Shown in pieces: positions 33,008-46,363 of a stretch of 64,000 bases of DNA. Position numbers and translations under genes: made by a program. Numbering within the stretch: the first letter of the stretch is position 1; each line of letters starts with the position of its first letter. This DNA is from Calocera cornea HHB12733. Lineage: Eukaryota > Basidiomycota > Dacrymycetes > Dacrymycetales > Dacrymycetaceae. The notes beneath the pieces were generated by a model that saw only the letters and a list, made by a program, of their open reading frames with translations, had not been told where the DNA came from and made no database searches. The stretch covers positions 103,833-167,832 of the forward strand of contig KV423931.1 of NCBI GenBank assembly GCA_001632435.1, given 5' to 3'.

Positions 33008-34529
33008 CGGGTGCATATGCGCGTGCGGGGCAGGCGGGTGCCGGCGCGGGTCCGAGGGAAGGCCGTTGTTGTTGATGTTCGCTGGCCCGGCCAGCCCCTG
33101 TTGGTTCTGCGCCCCCTGGCCGGGGCGCTTGAGGATCCCCGCCGTTGGTGTTGGTTGTGCAAACGCGGTTGGCGCGACGGGCGAATTGGGCGGTGCCTGT
33201 CAAGCGGGCGGTGTATCAGCATCCGTCCATCCATCCATCCGACAATCCGACGATCCGACATGAACACAAACAGTCCGGATGCAGCCCGCCCTCGGTGCTT
33301 GCACATTTCCGGACCAGGAGAGAGGAGAGAGAGGGGAGATGACTTACCCTGACCGCGCTCTCTGACAGGGTCCGCGGGCGCAGGGGCTTGGGAGCATCAC
33401 GTTCCCTTTCCCTTTCCCGTTCCCGCTGCTGCTCGCGCTCACGCGGTGCTCTAGGGGTGGAATCCCGAGCATCAGAGTGCCGCGAGTTGTTGGACGCCGG
33501 GGCCGAGGGCGTCTGCGCCTGCACAGAACCCATCCCTGGCGCGTGGTGCGACGGGGAAGGCGCAGCAGGCACAGGGGCAGAAGCAGGGGCGGCACCTCGC
33601 TCCGACTGGCCAGGATGGCCAGAATGGCGCGAGTTGGTCGAGCCTCCGCTGCCGCTGGAGGCTGAGCCGGCGGACAGTGCGGGGGAGGGGGGCACGGGCA
33701 GGCGGGGGAGGGAGGCGCCTGGCTGGCGGACTGGGAGCTGGGGGCGCGGTGTCGGGTTCGGGTTCAGGCTGGCGTTGGCCGGCAGGGGAGGGGGCGGGCG
33801 GTGCTCGAGCGAGTTGCGTTTGTGGGTGTTGTCCGTCTGGGATGGGATCTGATGGAAACGAGACGAGACGCGTGTTAGTTAGGGGCTTGGGGGTTGATTT
33901 GAGTATGCATCAGGGGAAGAGGGGCGAAGCACAGGAGGGGGGACGGAGCGCACCTCGGCAGCCGCACCCTCTGGGACCGCCTCGAGCCGCGGCTTTGTGA
34001 TGCTGCTTGCGGAGGAGCGGCGCGAGTGGCTCGCCGGTGGGGCAGGGGCGAGGGTGAACGCCGACTGGGGCGCGGAGGACTGGACGGAGATGGAGACGTT
34101 GCCCTGCTCGAGGATGATGCGGCGCGGGCGGCGCTCGGTGTCGCTGAGGCTTCCGAGGCCGAGGCCGAGCCGGGAGGCCGCGGCAGTCTTGGAGGACGTG
34201 TTGTTGTTGCGCATGCTGGCCCGGGCGAGGAACTCGTCGACTTTGTCGGCTGAGCGGAGGGCGGGGAACGACGATGGGGTCTGTCGCTGTGTGGCCGAGG
34301 TGGAGTTGGTCGTGGCAGTGGTGGTGGACTGGTTCTTCATGCGGCGCTGAGCCTGTGCCTGTGCGATCTCGCGAAGGGCGTCGTTTGAGGGGAGGTATCT
34401 GAGCTGTTGCGGGACGGGAGGGGCGAAGATGTTGTGTGTGTAGTGTGGGTCGAGGCGGGCCTGTCTGCGCTGGTGCTCTGCAGCGAAGTCCTTAGGATAC
34501 CAGAACGGGTCATTGGCAGCAGTGGCCAT
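32090..34529 (-). CDS. Large disordered protein with Asn-Gln and Ala-Asn repeats, unknown
   Basis: Exons 34529-33954, 33848-33348 and 33196-32090, giving 727 residues. Most of it is low complexity: Pro/Ser/Ala-rich with a run of Arg-Glu dipeptides near residues 330-345, an eight-fold Asn-Gln dipeptide run and an Ala-Asn run in the third exon. Short ordered pieces remain: the N-terminal NDPFWYPKDFAAEHQRRQAR with DPHYTHNIF, the middle ILEQGNVSISVQS, and the C-terminal WGVLPPAVDVQDVINRWIEI. These look like linear binding motifs. I recognise no family. The second intron is 151 nt, long for this window, and contains a GGATGGATGGAC repeat. Confidence 0.7.
32904..33006 (-). repeat. Two adjacent coding hexanucleotide microsatellites
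   Basis: On the plus strand GCGTTT is repeated about five times from 32904, and GGTTCT seven times at 32965-33006. Read on the minus strand they encode Ala-Asn and Asn-Gln dipeptide runs. Hexamers keep the frame, so length can vary between strains without breaking the gene. Confidence 0.85.
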
Positions 34530-37223
34530 GCATACAGGGAGGGTGGCAGGGTGGCAGGGCAGCAGGGCAGCAGGGCAGCAGGGCAGTAGGCGTGGCGTTA
34601 AGAGGTCGCGGCGGGCACAGCACGGCGCGCGACGGTGGGCGAGGGGCGCGGGGGGTCAGGGTGCAAGTGGCTGGAGCTGATGCTGATGCGGATGGGCAGA
34701 TGGAGATAAGCCGGAGAATGGAATGTAGCAACGGCGGGCAGGGAGTGAGCGAGCGAGCGGGAGGGGGATACGAGACACCGCGAGGCCTGCCCGTCCATTA
34801 GGCGATTATATCCCTCCCCTTCTCCCTCCACAGAAGCGGCATAGGGGACCCCCGCCCCACTCTGCACGCTGCACACCCTCCTCCCCCTTCCCACTGACGT
34901 AGTTCGGCTCTCCGTTCGCGTACAGAGCCCATCACTATCGGTCCGGTCTGTCGGTCTCTTACCGAACACGTTCCCACAATGGTTGCGACAATAATGATTA
35001 GATTTGCCGAATGCGGACGAACGCCGACGCCCGCGCAGGCACGCCCTGGCGCTCGCAATCCGGAACTCGGAACTCGGAACTCGCCACTACAAGCATCGAG
35101 TCACCCGCTTCTGCCCCTGCTTATCTCCCCCCGTACTTGGCACCTCCCACAACCAGCACAGTGCTCTCCACCCTCTCAAGTCGTACAGCGCCCACGGCCG
35201 GCAGCACCGCCCTCCCCTCCGTATTCTGCCAGCTGCCTGATCACAGCGCCAACTGATCTCCCCGTACGTAGGTGTCGTGCATTTCCGCCCCTTCCGCCCC
35301 CTCGGGCAATCCAGTCCTCGGCAGCGCTACTCCGAGTCAGCAGTGCTAGTACTGTGCCACCGGGAGCGCACCGCCCCTGATCCATCAGGCTTCTGGCGTC
35401 CTTCTGACCACCGGGGACCCTCGTGGCCCACGGGGCTTTGGGCGCCAATTCCCGGCTTTGTATAACTTAACTTACGCGTTCTTTTCCGTAGCAGCGCTGA
35501 TTCCCGACGATTCTGAAATCCTGGTCACCCGCCGTCTGCCGACGCGGTGTGGCAGCCCGCGCAGAACGGCACGGCGCGGCAGGGCACTGTGGGCAGCAGG
35601 TGGCAGATATGTGGATATGTGGCCGATACGTGGCCAGTAGGCAGCGGGGTGGCCAATCTGGACTAACACACGCACTGCGCGTCCCGGGCCCAACACCCCG
35701 GGTCGGACCTCGCCAAACCGCGCGCCTGGGCGTCAGTCGGCGTCATCCTCCATCCGTCGTCCGTGCTGCGTCGATTGCGCAACTCCGCGAACGCGCACGG
35801 CGCTGCTCTCTGCCGGGGAGCGGTGGGCCCCGGTGCCGGTGGAGGCGACGTCGAAGTGAATGCGGGCGGTTCGGCACGTGCGCGGGCTTGGGGCGGCCAG
35901 TCACGGACGGGACGGGAGCGTCCTATGATAATAAAAAGTAGCATGGCGTTGGTTCTGGGAGCCGGTGCGGCTCAAGGATTACATTACAAACAACGGGGCC
36001 GCGGACGATCGCCCAGCGCTCGCCGTCCCCCCGTCAGTGCGTGCCGTCCCGAAAGCCCGCCGCGCACCGCTCCACACCTTCTTTCGCTCCCTCGCTTGCT
36101 GTAGTCGACGAAGCCACCACCAGTCTTCAGAAGCACGTCACGTCGCTTAGCGAGACAGTACATTAATATTAAACGATAGACTTCCCCACCGGCAGGCGTG
36201 AGGGCGTGTGGGCGCAACGTGCCCTCCCGCCCCCACACGCTTCTCCATTGCACCCAGTCACGCACGCACATTACACAGGCGCATCACACGATATTCAGTT
36301 CAGCTGCGAAGAGGGAGGGAGAGCCTTCCCGGCTGCTTCCTGCGCGGTGGGATGTCTCACACGCAAAAGTAACACTACACGACAGTATACTCCCTCCATT
36401 CCAGTGCCTGCTCGGCACGGCCGCACCTGTCCGGTCACCCGGATCCTCTCTCTGCTCTCTGCTCACTGCATAGTACTCGCTGCTGAGCAACCAGTGAACT
36501 CCCGTCCCGTCCCGCACGCCCACCCTCCAAGCCAAGCACTGACAAACCAGGAATGCAGAACGCAGGATGCAGCGGGGCCAAGCCCAAGGCTGTTATGTTT
36601 CCTCAGGAATGCAGGCCCGCAGGCTCGCACAATCGCCGCCGCCAGGCAGGCAGGCCCCGGGGTCCGCCCGTGCAGTGCGCGACCAGTATTCCGAACCCGA
36701 ACCCCTCGCGGTCAGGGTTCTCCGATCCCCCCGATACAGTACTGCGATGGCCAGATGGCAGATACTGGAAGGAAGCACTTTCGGGATATTGACGTGTAAG
36801 GCAGGTGTGGCAGGTGGCAGGTGGCAGGTCGGTGGGCTGGGAGCAGGTGGAAGCACTATGGTGGATGTGGATGGATGTGGATGTGGATGACCACCGCGAT
36901 TACTACCGATTGCAACCGGTCGCCGCGGGCCGAGCGGGCACGTTGCCAGCTGCTTCTGCTTCCTGCGGCGTGAGTCGACGGCCGCCCGGCGCGCGGGCAC
37001 CGATGCGCTCGTGCCGTGATCGGTCACGTCGAACTGTACAGTATGGTAGTCTCACAGTGGGCTCCACGCCGAATTATCAACGGCATCAGCCAGCGTGCAC
37101 GCAGCAGGCAACGATCACGGCGATCAGTGGGTGGTTATACATTTGATCCAGATGACATCAGTATACACTCGTACATCGTACACCCGCGCTCCGGAGCACA
37201 AATGCGAGAAGTAGTGTAGCCGC
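34530..37223. other. 2.7 kb gene-free region
   Basis: The longest gap in the window. Open frames are present on both strands but none shows a domain, splice pattern or family feature. 34540-34590 has tandem GGCAGCAGGGCAGCAGGG-type repeats. 36800-36890 has tandem GGCAGGTGGCAGG and GGATGTGGATG repeats. It holds the promoter of the Asn-Gln-repeat gene on the left and the 3' flank of PRP28 on the right. A non-coding RNA or long untranslated leader is possible but not shown. Confidence 0.5.
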
Positions 37224-39819
37224 CTACCCCTGATCCTCCGCATCCCGCTTCCGCTTCATCTCCTTCGATATCTTCTGCTGCGCCGCCTCGTGCTTCGCCA
37301 GCTCCGGCGGTACCTTGGACACAGGACTCTTCGATATCTCTTGTTTGAGATCATACCTGTGATAAGAACATGAGCGAGACTGCCGCATATGGTAGCATAG
37401 GGAAGACTTACATAACCTCGTCGTCATCGTTCGTCAGGAACGTGATAGCCACGCCCTGCTTGCCGGCACGACCCGTACGACCTAAATTAAAGGAGATGAG
37501 TACTTCCGAACAGCGCAGCATGACGTGGATACGTACCGATACGGTGGACGTAGGCTTCGATAGTATTGGCCATCTGATAATTGATCACAAGACTGACGTC
37601 TTGAACGTCGATACCACGGCCGGCAAGGTCGGTTGCGACAAGTATGTCTGCCTCGCCTGAACGAAGCGCAGCCAACGCAGCCTCGCGCTGCTCTTGATTC
37701 TTCCCAGAATGCAAGGTGGTTGCGCTCCACTGTGAACATTTTAGCCGAGGAAATATCAAAGAATACACCAATCTTACCCCTGCTCTTTGAAGATCGCGTG
37801 CCACCATATCTGCCGTCTTCTTTTGATTGACAAATACAATGATCGGCGCGCTGAAGCCACCAGTGTTGAGAATTTCAAGCATCCTCTGCCTAACAATGGA
37901 ATGAGCCCCGTCATTCTCATGCGGTGGAGGTGATGAACGTACTTCTTCTTCTCGTCCCCATGAACGAATTCAACACGTTGTTCAACCGTGTCAACCGCAC
38001 GGCCAGCTTCACCGATGGTGATAGTAGCCGGTCGCCTAAGATACTTGCGCGCCAAACGTTCAACTGCAGGGGGCATCGTCGCCGAGAAGAGCGTCGTCAC
38101 CCGTGTCTTCGAGTTCTTACTGTCCATGTCGACATCGCCGTCTTCGGGTTTGAGGAACTCGGTGGGGCAGGCATCGAGGATGTAGTTCAGATCGGCTTCG
38201 AATCCAAGGTGCACCATACGGTCAGCTTCATCCATCACGATGTAGGTGCACTGAGACATGACGAGTACATGACGATCGAGCACATCCTTTAGACGACCAG
38301 GAGTGGCAATCACGATCTCGGCACCTTCACGAAGATTGAAGGCTTGTTCCTCCATAGCACGACCGCCGACAATGGAGACCGTCCCGAACCCAAGAGGAGT
38401 GGCAAACTTGCGAGTTTCTGATTCGATTTGCTGGGCCAGTTCACGGGTGGGTGCCATGATCAGCGCATAGGGTCCCATATGCCGATTCTCGTCGCTCAGA
38501 GGCGGTAGCTTGCTGATGTACACAAGCATGGGGATTACGAACGCTGCAGTTTTACCGGAACCTGAGGCGAAAGCCAGTCAGCGCCACATTCCCAGCACGG
38601 AGTGAGCAGTGCATACCGGTCTCTGCGATGCCGATGAGGTCGCGGTACTGGAGCCCGATCGGGATGGCCTGCCGCTGAATTGGCGAAGGCTCCTCGTAGC
38701 CAACGGACGATATGACATCAAGAATGGCTGGAGGTATAGAGGATTCCTGCCACGAGCGCAAAGGCATAGGGATATGCCCACCTGGAGAATTATCAGGGCC
38801 AAGACGGAAAGGGCATGTGGATACACACCTCGGGCAGAGATGCTGAAATCTTCACGGAAGATGCGCCAGTCGCGCTCCTTCATCTCGCTCAATGCCTTCT
38901 CTGTCCAATGTCGCTCGTCCACGCCATTCCTGGCAGCTTGGCGTCTCTCCATCGGGTCGGCATGCTTCTCGTCCTGACCCCTGTCGCCATGCGTTCCATC
39001 GTCCATACCTGCGATGTGTCCGCGACCGAACATAACACCAGCCCTCACGGCTTGGGCAGGCGCCTCCACACCGTCGCCCGTGTCCTCCTGGGCGTCCCAA
39101 TCGAACACAAACTTCTTGTCGCTCATCTTGCGCACCTTGCGCTTTTTCTTGTCAACGCCCAGGTAACGAGAACGGATCGCAGACAAGTCATCTTCAGTCA
39201 TGTTCGCCAGCGGTACCGCTGACGTGGACGGTCCACTATTGTTAGGAATAGAGGACGATGGTCCAGACGGCGTGTGGGGAGTCGCACTCCCGCTTGCAGG
39301 TCCCGCACTGGCCGGTCCTGAGGGTGGGCCGCCATTTCGTTGCCGATCTGCCCGAGGCCCGGTGGGGATGCCGTTCTGGAAGGCAGGTCGAGGGGGCTCA
39401 TCTCTCATGCGTTTATCGCGATGCCGATCGCGCTCATCATCTGTTGATAGTATGAGCGACTCTTCACGGAGTCGGCAAATAATGCTCACTTCTCGGACGC
39501 TCTGGTGCTCCTCTTCCTGGTCGATGCTGGCCCTGGCCCTCATATCGCAGCTCATGCGCTTTGCTTTCCAACGTCTCTCTTTCCTGCCTAGACCTCTCCT
39601 CCTTGTCTTTCTGCTCCTTGATTTCTTGTTCTCGACGTTCGAGCGCGAGCTTTTGTCTCTCTGCTTTTGTCAGGAACTTTGGCTGTAGCACGACGCGCGA
39701 GTCAGGACGCGTCCAGGGATGACTCGGTGGGTATGACTGACCTTGGAAGTTGCCTCCTGCTCTGCCCTCTGTTTCTCCAAGAGTGCCTGTATAGACAATG
39801 GACCTGCTGAGCCGACCAT
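37224..39819 (-). CDS. PRP28: PRP28, DEAD-box spliceosomal RNA helicase
   Basis: Nine exons: 39819-39742, 39682-39490, 39440-38829, 38781-38617, 38561-37943, 37889-37778, 37729-37537, 37481-37412 and 37356-37224, giving 724 residues. The N-terminal 270 residues are charged ([20 protein letters not shown]) and include [10 protein letters not shown], typical of Prp28/DDX23. Helicase motifs: Q motif ([13 protein letters not shown]), [32 protein letters not shown] (DEAD), [21 protein letters not shown] and HRIGRTGRAG. It promotes the exchange of U1 for U6 at the 5' splice site. Residues [10 protein letters not shown] close to the start fit the family N-terminus, so 39819 is preferred over the longer open frame to 40011. 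Confidence 0.95.
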
Positions 39820-40239
39820 GCTTGGAGTGGGGGACAGCCCTGAGACGGATTCGAAATGAAACGGCGGTGTGTATGCGCCTGTGAGTGTGATGACGGAAGA
39901 AGGCGGGTCAGCCGCGAAATGTGGAATGGTTCGGATGCAAGTCAATTGCGCCCCCGCGGAAGAAGGTTGCTCTATTGACGTCCCTGCTCGGTCCCTGGCT
40001 GTCTCCTCCACTGCACCCGGTCACGCTACTCAGCATCTCCGGGCAGCGTGCACTACACAGTCACAAACCAATACCATCGCCGCTCTTCCCGCAAGAAAAA
40101 GTACCCGCTCGGATTCGTAAGCCCGAACAATCGCTCTTGCATCGTGCTAACAGCGTGTTCGGCTCGTCCCACTTTTCAGAAGCCGATTACATATGCGAAC
40201 CCGCTTCCACTTCCTCCCAGGGTCAACGTCTCCGCTCCT
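39820..40239. other. Divergent promoter of PRP28 and the MFS transporter
   Basis: 420 bp between two divergent start codons, with no supported gene. Confidence 0.5.
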
Positions 40240-42073
40240 ATGCATGCGTCACTCCCTGTAAAGCTCGCCTTTACTTCCCTCTCCGTGCTGGTAACTGCGT
40301 ATGTGGCACTTAACTCCGTTCTTGTTATCTACTCCATACCTATGTTCCCGTCTCCAGCGTCTGCAATGGCAGTATCTTCATCTTCCCTCTCTTGGCCCCC
40401 TCAATAGCCCTGCGTCTCCATGTTGACCAGATAGAACTCACGAGCGTGGCTTTGGCGTATGTTCTCCCGTTCTCTCAATGAACCAATCTGATCTTTGCAT
40501 GCTGGTAGGGGCTTAATGGGCCAGTACGTGTTCGCCGTCGTGGTAGGCATGGTCATGGATCGGTTTGGCACCTGGGCGTAAGTGGCTTCACCACACGTTC
40601 AGAACGATTACCGAGAGATTGTTTGACACAGTTGCTCCCTCGGCGCCTCAGTTCTTTACGCCGTTGGATATGGTGGCATGGAACTCATACTACAAACCTA
40701 CTCCTCTGAACTCTCGAGGCCACACATTGCAATCCGCTGGCTCAGTCTTTTCAACTTTTTAGCGGGCGTAGGAACGGTTTCATCGTGGGTCACTTTCCAG
40801 TGATACGTCCCTCACTGGAGGTCTAACGAGACCATGGCAGATACTTCGGATTCTTGTTTGCGAGTAGCAGAAACTTTCCGAAGGCCGCCGGTCTTGCCAC
40901 CGGACTCCCCTTATCCATCTTCGGGCTTTCACCACTATTCCTGTCCATGGTTGCCTCCACCTTCTTTCTGGACTCTGAAACAGGCCTTCTCGAATCCACC
41001 AAGTTCCTAATTTTTCTCGCCGTCCTTCTGGGCACCGTCAATGCCTTGGGATCGTTTGGCCTACGAGTTTGGCCCGTCGAAGACAGTGTGGGAAAGGACC
41101 CAGCACTAACGGCTTCCTCAGAAGAACCCGTTCCAGATATGGGTGGCACTGCAGATGAGAACACACCTCTTGTATCCGCACCACAGCCCGACGAGGAAGA
41201 ACCCCATCAACCACTACCGCACCTGCTAACCGATGTTCATTTCTGGTCGTTCATCGTCGTCATTGCTATCACCACCGGCGCTGTACGTACATCTGTGATG
41301 TCTTCTGCTCCCGCTCACAAGGACTGTTTAGTGTGAGATGGTTATGGCGAACATCGGCACCATCGTTCAAGCACTAATGCCAAACTCGCTTGTTCACGTC
41401 CCTCCAGGCGCATATGGAATCGCAGCATTCCTGGGATCACCCTCCACCTCGTTATCAGTTCGACAGCTTCATGTCCAGCTGATCTCGGCCTTCAACACTG
41501 TCTCGCGCATTGGTTCTGGGCTTCTAGCTGATCGCATTACTGCACCGCCTTCAGCCGGGCCTCGGCGACTATCGAGGCTGATCTTTGTGACGGTGTCCGG
41601 TGCGGTGCTAGGGGCAGCATTCGCGTGGATGGCATGGGGGCTTCGTTCTGAGAAGAGCTTGTGGGTGTTGAGCACGGCAACAGGAGCAGGATATGGCACG
41701 GTGTTCACTGTCTCGTATGTGCCTTCTATTTAGCCCACTTTCACCCTGTTGACCGCTGATGGTGCAGACCAACGATAACGGCCACCGTATGGGGCAATCG
41801 GCATTTGGGGCGCAATTGGGGCATTATCAGTTGTGAGCTATTTCCGGTCCACGTGCTTTTACACAACGCTGACATTATCTATCAGATGCTCCTCTAGTCG
41901 GCACACCTATCTTCACGTTCCTCTACACCGCCATATCCAAGCGGGTAGGCGGAGGTCAGACCTGCGTAGGCACAGCGTGCTTCAGTTCCACATTTGCTGC
42001 CTGCTCTATCATGTCGCTCTGCGCTGCGGCTGTATCATTTGTACTTACACGCCGTTGGCGTGAAGTCTTGTAG
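40240..42073 (+). CDS. MFS transporter, monocarboxylate/MCH1-NFX-like
   Basis: Exons 40240-40298, 40358-40456, 40509-40577, 40632-40784, 40841-41282, 41332-41714, 41768-41832 and 41886-42073, giving 485 residues. Helices include VTAVCNGSIFIFPLLAPSIA, GLMGQYVFAVVVGMVMDRFG (the loop-2 MFS signature), YFGFLFASSRNFPKAAGLA and GLPLSIFGLSPLFLSMVA. A central acidic loop (about 230-270) precedes the second half (CEMVMANIG, NTVSRIGSGLLADRI, TVWGNRHLGRNWGIISYAPL). This is the fungal family related to the vacuolar protein Mch1. The substrate is unknown. The last intron uses GTGAGC after an AGTT, chosen because it restores YAPLVGTPIF. Confidence 0.85.
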
Positions 42074-43378
42074 GATAGATGCCATATCTTATATGCATTA
42101 CGAGGCGTTGTCTTGCCCAGGGCTGATTACTGTTCATGATTTGCCCAGAGGCTTGAAGTTCTAGAGGCCGAGCCTTGAAAACGGGCCTCCCACGCCTTTC
42201 TTAGCAGCAATCACATGAGAGGCAGGGTACCCAAGCGAGAATTCTGCGCTAAGCTGTGCTAGGAAGACATAAGAAGTCTTCACGATGGCTTTCTTGCGTC
42301 AAGTGGAGCCAAGAAGCATGGATGATCAATCGCATCTGCATCTCCCTCAGACAAGAAAATGTACCGCGGATTGTGCACCGAGACCGGTGGAATTGGGCAA
42401 AAAAGATGGCGTTTTGAAATTATCGTCCCGGCCTCGTGTTCGTATATTGTCCCGATACAGGTCCGGCGGCCGATCGATTTCCGAGGCTTCTTGGCCGTCT
42501 GATTTGCATGTTGCATAGCAACACACCATTGCAGAGGCAAGGCACTAGAGATGCGGTGAACCTATGGTGCTTACGGGCATGCCGAGCGTGTTTGCCGATT
42601 TTCCATAAATATGTTGATCGCTTCCGGGGCACGAGAGTGGTTAAGTCACCCGTACGCGACTTGGCGAGTCGGTGACATTGGCATTAGACTATAGCAGCGC
42701 TCCACAACACTTCGAACCTTGTTCACCGGGTGGATCACGTTGTCTGGAATGACCCACAACATAGAGATTGCTATGCTAAGTTGTGCGACAATCTCTCGCA
42801 ATGGAACCGGATGGAGAGCCATGCGTAACCAACGGACCGCGACGGAGTGATCGGAGTGCGAATTTTGCGCCTCTTTCGCTCCGCAAGCATCCGTGGGCAG
42901 CGGAGTTGTAATGAGAACAGGGAGGCAGCATGGCTTGCCCCTGATACCTTTTCGCGTAGCGAGGACGCCGAAGGAAGCAGGCAACGGAGAAAAGGCACGG
43001 AGGAGGTTGAGGGCGCCAAACTTGTGTAAAGGGGGTCAGCACGGAGGGGAGAGGAACCACGCTAACCAGCCCCTGAGCTAAGAAGGAGGGGACAACATGC
43101 AACCTGATTACTCCCCGGGTCAGACCCCATTGAATTGGTCTTCAGGTCAGACCCCCTGCCCACTCCCCTTCCTTCTTGCGGACCGAAGGAAGCCATTTGC
43201 CAGCCTCCCCTCCCTAACCCTCTCCCACACCTCCTGGGTGCTTCTCGTCATCATGCCCTCTCAGCTATTTAGCTCCCGTCAATCTACGATCCATCTAATC
43301 CCTTTCGCCCCAACATTCAGTCTCACTTTTGTTCTCTTAACTACCACCTTGGCCTCTCTCGTTGTCCTCGCCCTCCTC
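42074..43378. other. 1.3 kb intergenic region
   Basis: No gene supported. A short direct repeat, GGTCAGACCCC, occurs at 43119-43129 and 43146-43156, about 230-260 bp upstream of the AT-hook gene start; a related GGGGGTCAG lies at 43031. These may be promoter elements. The remainder is plain. Confidence 0.5.
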
Positions 43379-43869
43379 ATGTCTACTTCAGCCAAGCGAC
43401 CCGCTGAGGAAGACGAGGAGGTCCCGGTCATCCATGAAGAGGATGCTCCTGGTAGGTTCTTCACGACTCTTCTCGGCTCGGAATAGCGCCTTAAGTTTCT
43501 CCGAAGTGCCCAGCACAGGGGGACTGGGAGCTACAGCACCCGCGCCGCGAAAGAGAGGTCGCCCTCCAGGCTCAAAGAACAAGAAAACGCTCGCTGCGGA
43601 AGCGGCGGCAGCTGCAGCTTCTAAGGGCGAGGTTCCTGCAGAGCAATCTTCCCCCGAGTCCAGCAGACGGCTTACTAGATCTGCACTTTCGGTACGGCAG
43701 TTAGTGGCCTAACTAACGTTTCCAATAGCTGATGAACCAATTACCGCAGGAGGGACCTTCTGCCGGCGATTCTCCGGTAGAATCTCCACGAAAGCGCGGG
43801 CGACCGGCAAAGAAGACCAAAGTAGAAGGAGCGGAGGAGTCGGAGACGACGGACAAGGGCACAGAATAG
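43379..43869 (+). CDS. Two-AT-hook chromatin protein, HMGA-like
   Basis: Exons 43379-43451, 43507-43691 and 43750-43869, giving 125 residues. Two AT-hooks are plain: RKRGRPPGSKNKK (about residues 36-48) and RKRGRPAKKTK (about 98-108), each with the Arg-Gly-Arg-Pro core that enters the minor groove of A/T-rich DNA. The rest is Ala, Ser and Glu-rich and unstructured, like HMGA proteins. It should be nuclear. An upstream in-frame ATG at 43253 would add a hydrophobic stretch (FSLTFVLLTTTLASLVVLALL) that makes no sense for a nuclear protein, so I take the start at 43379 and the rest as leader. Confidence 0.85.
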
Positions 43870-44244
43870 ATCCAATCGCCCTAGATCACTTGGACATCCT
43901 GGAGGGCGGGGTCTTGCGCCTCGAAAGAGGGAAGATGCTCCGTTGGCTCAAACAATCTACACTTGGCAAGCTTATGAACGTCCTGTTGTTGTAGCTTTGA
44001 CTGTTTCATGGTGTCCATAGTCATTCAATGCCCGTTCATCATCATTGTCGTACGTGACATGTAGTATTGCTGCTGTTATCAATACACTCCACCCAGATTC
44101 CCTTTGTGGCATTGGCAAGCTGCTGACGACATCATTCAGACCTCGGCGACAATGCCGGAACTCTAAGGCACCTACCCCTCGCCGTTACACGTGGCATTAG
44201 ATAACTTTAGATTTGGTACCAGACCCTGGCAATGGCGGTGCCTG
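43870..44244. other. Intergenic region between convergent genes
   Basis: Holds the 3' flanks of the AT-hook gene and of kynurenine 3-monooxygenase. No gene or element seen. Confidence 0.5.
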
Positions 44245-46003
<1,759 letters not shown>

Positions 46004-46363
46004 GGCGGTCAAAGTGCAGGACGAGTCAGCCCTAGGGCGGCGCTGGATGAGTAACACTCGATTGCCGCGATCATAACGGCACTCGCCTCTAACCCGACGG
46101 CAATCCCAGCCAGCGACAACCACTGTTTGGGCAAAGAAGCTTACTTGGCTTCTGGAAGCCAGGGCAGCTTTTACGTTATCAGTGTCTCGGGCGGCGCTAC
46201 TCTCTATTAATAATTAGACTTTGCTTCTCTTGAGCTGTCAAACTGCAGCGCAGCCACTCGACAATTCGATCGCGCCTGATCGACAATAAGCTCGACATCA
46301 CCGCTCGTCTCCCGAGGGCTCATCCACAGCCAACACCGGCGGTCGCATCATCTATAGACATCA
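46004..46363. promoter_or_regulatory. Bidirectional promoter of the KMO-kynureninase pair
   Basis: 360 bp between the two divergent start codons. A TATA-like TATTAATAATTAG sits at about 46203-46217. Both genes encode consecutive steps, so common control is likely. No single operator can be named. Confidence 0.6.

Noticed and set aside
32102..33352. 416-residue plus-strand open frame opposite the Asn-Gln-repeat gene
   Set aside because: Arg/Gly/Val-rich antisense of a GC-rich coding exon. The minus strand has consistent introns and codon pattern.
39820..40011. N-terminal extension of PRP28 to 40011
   Set aside because: The frame is open but lacks family features; the conserved start [10 protein letters not shown] lies just after the ATG at 39819.
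42640..42680. Possible tRNA-like sequence
   Set aside because: Short complementary arms were seen, but no cloverleaf with A and B boxes could be drawn. No convincing tRNA or rRNA was found in the window.
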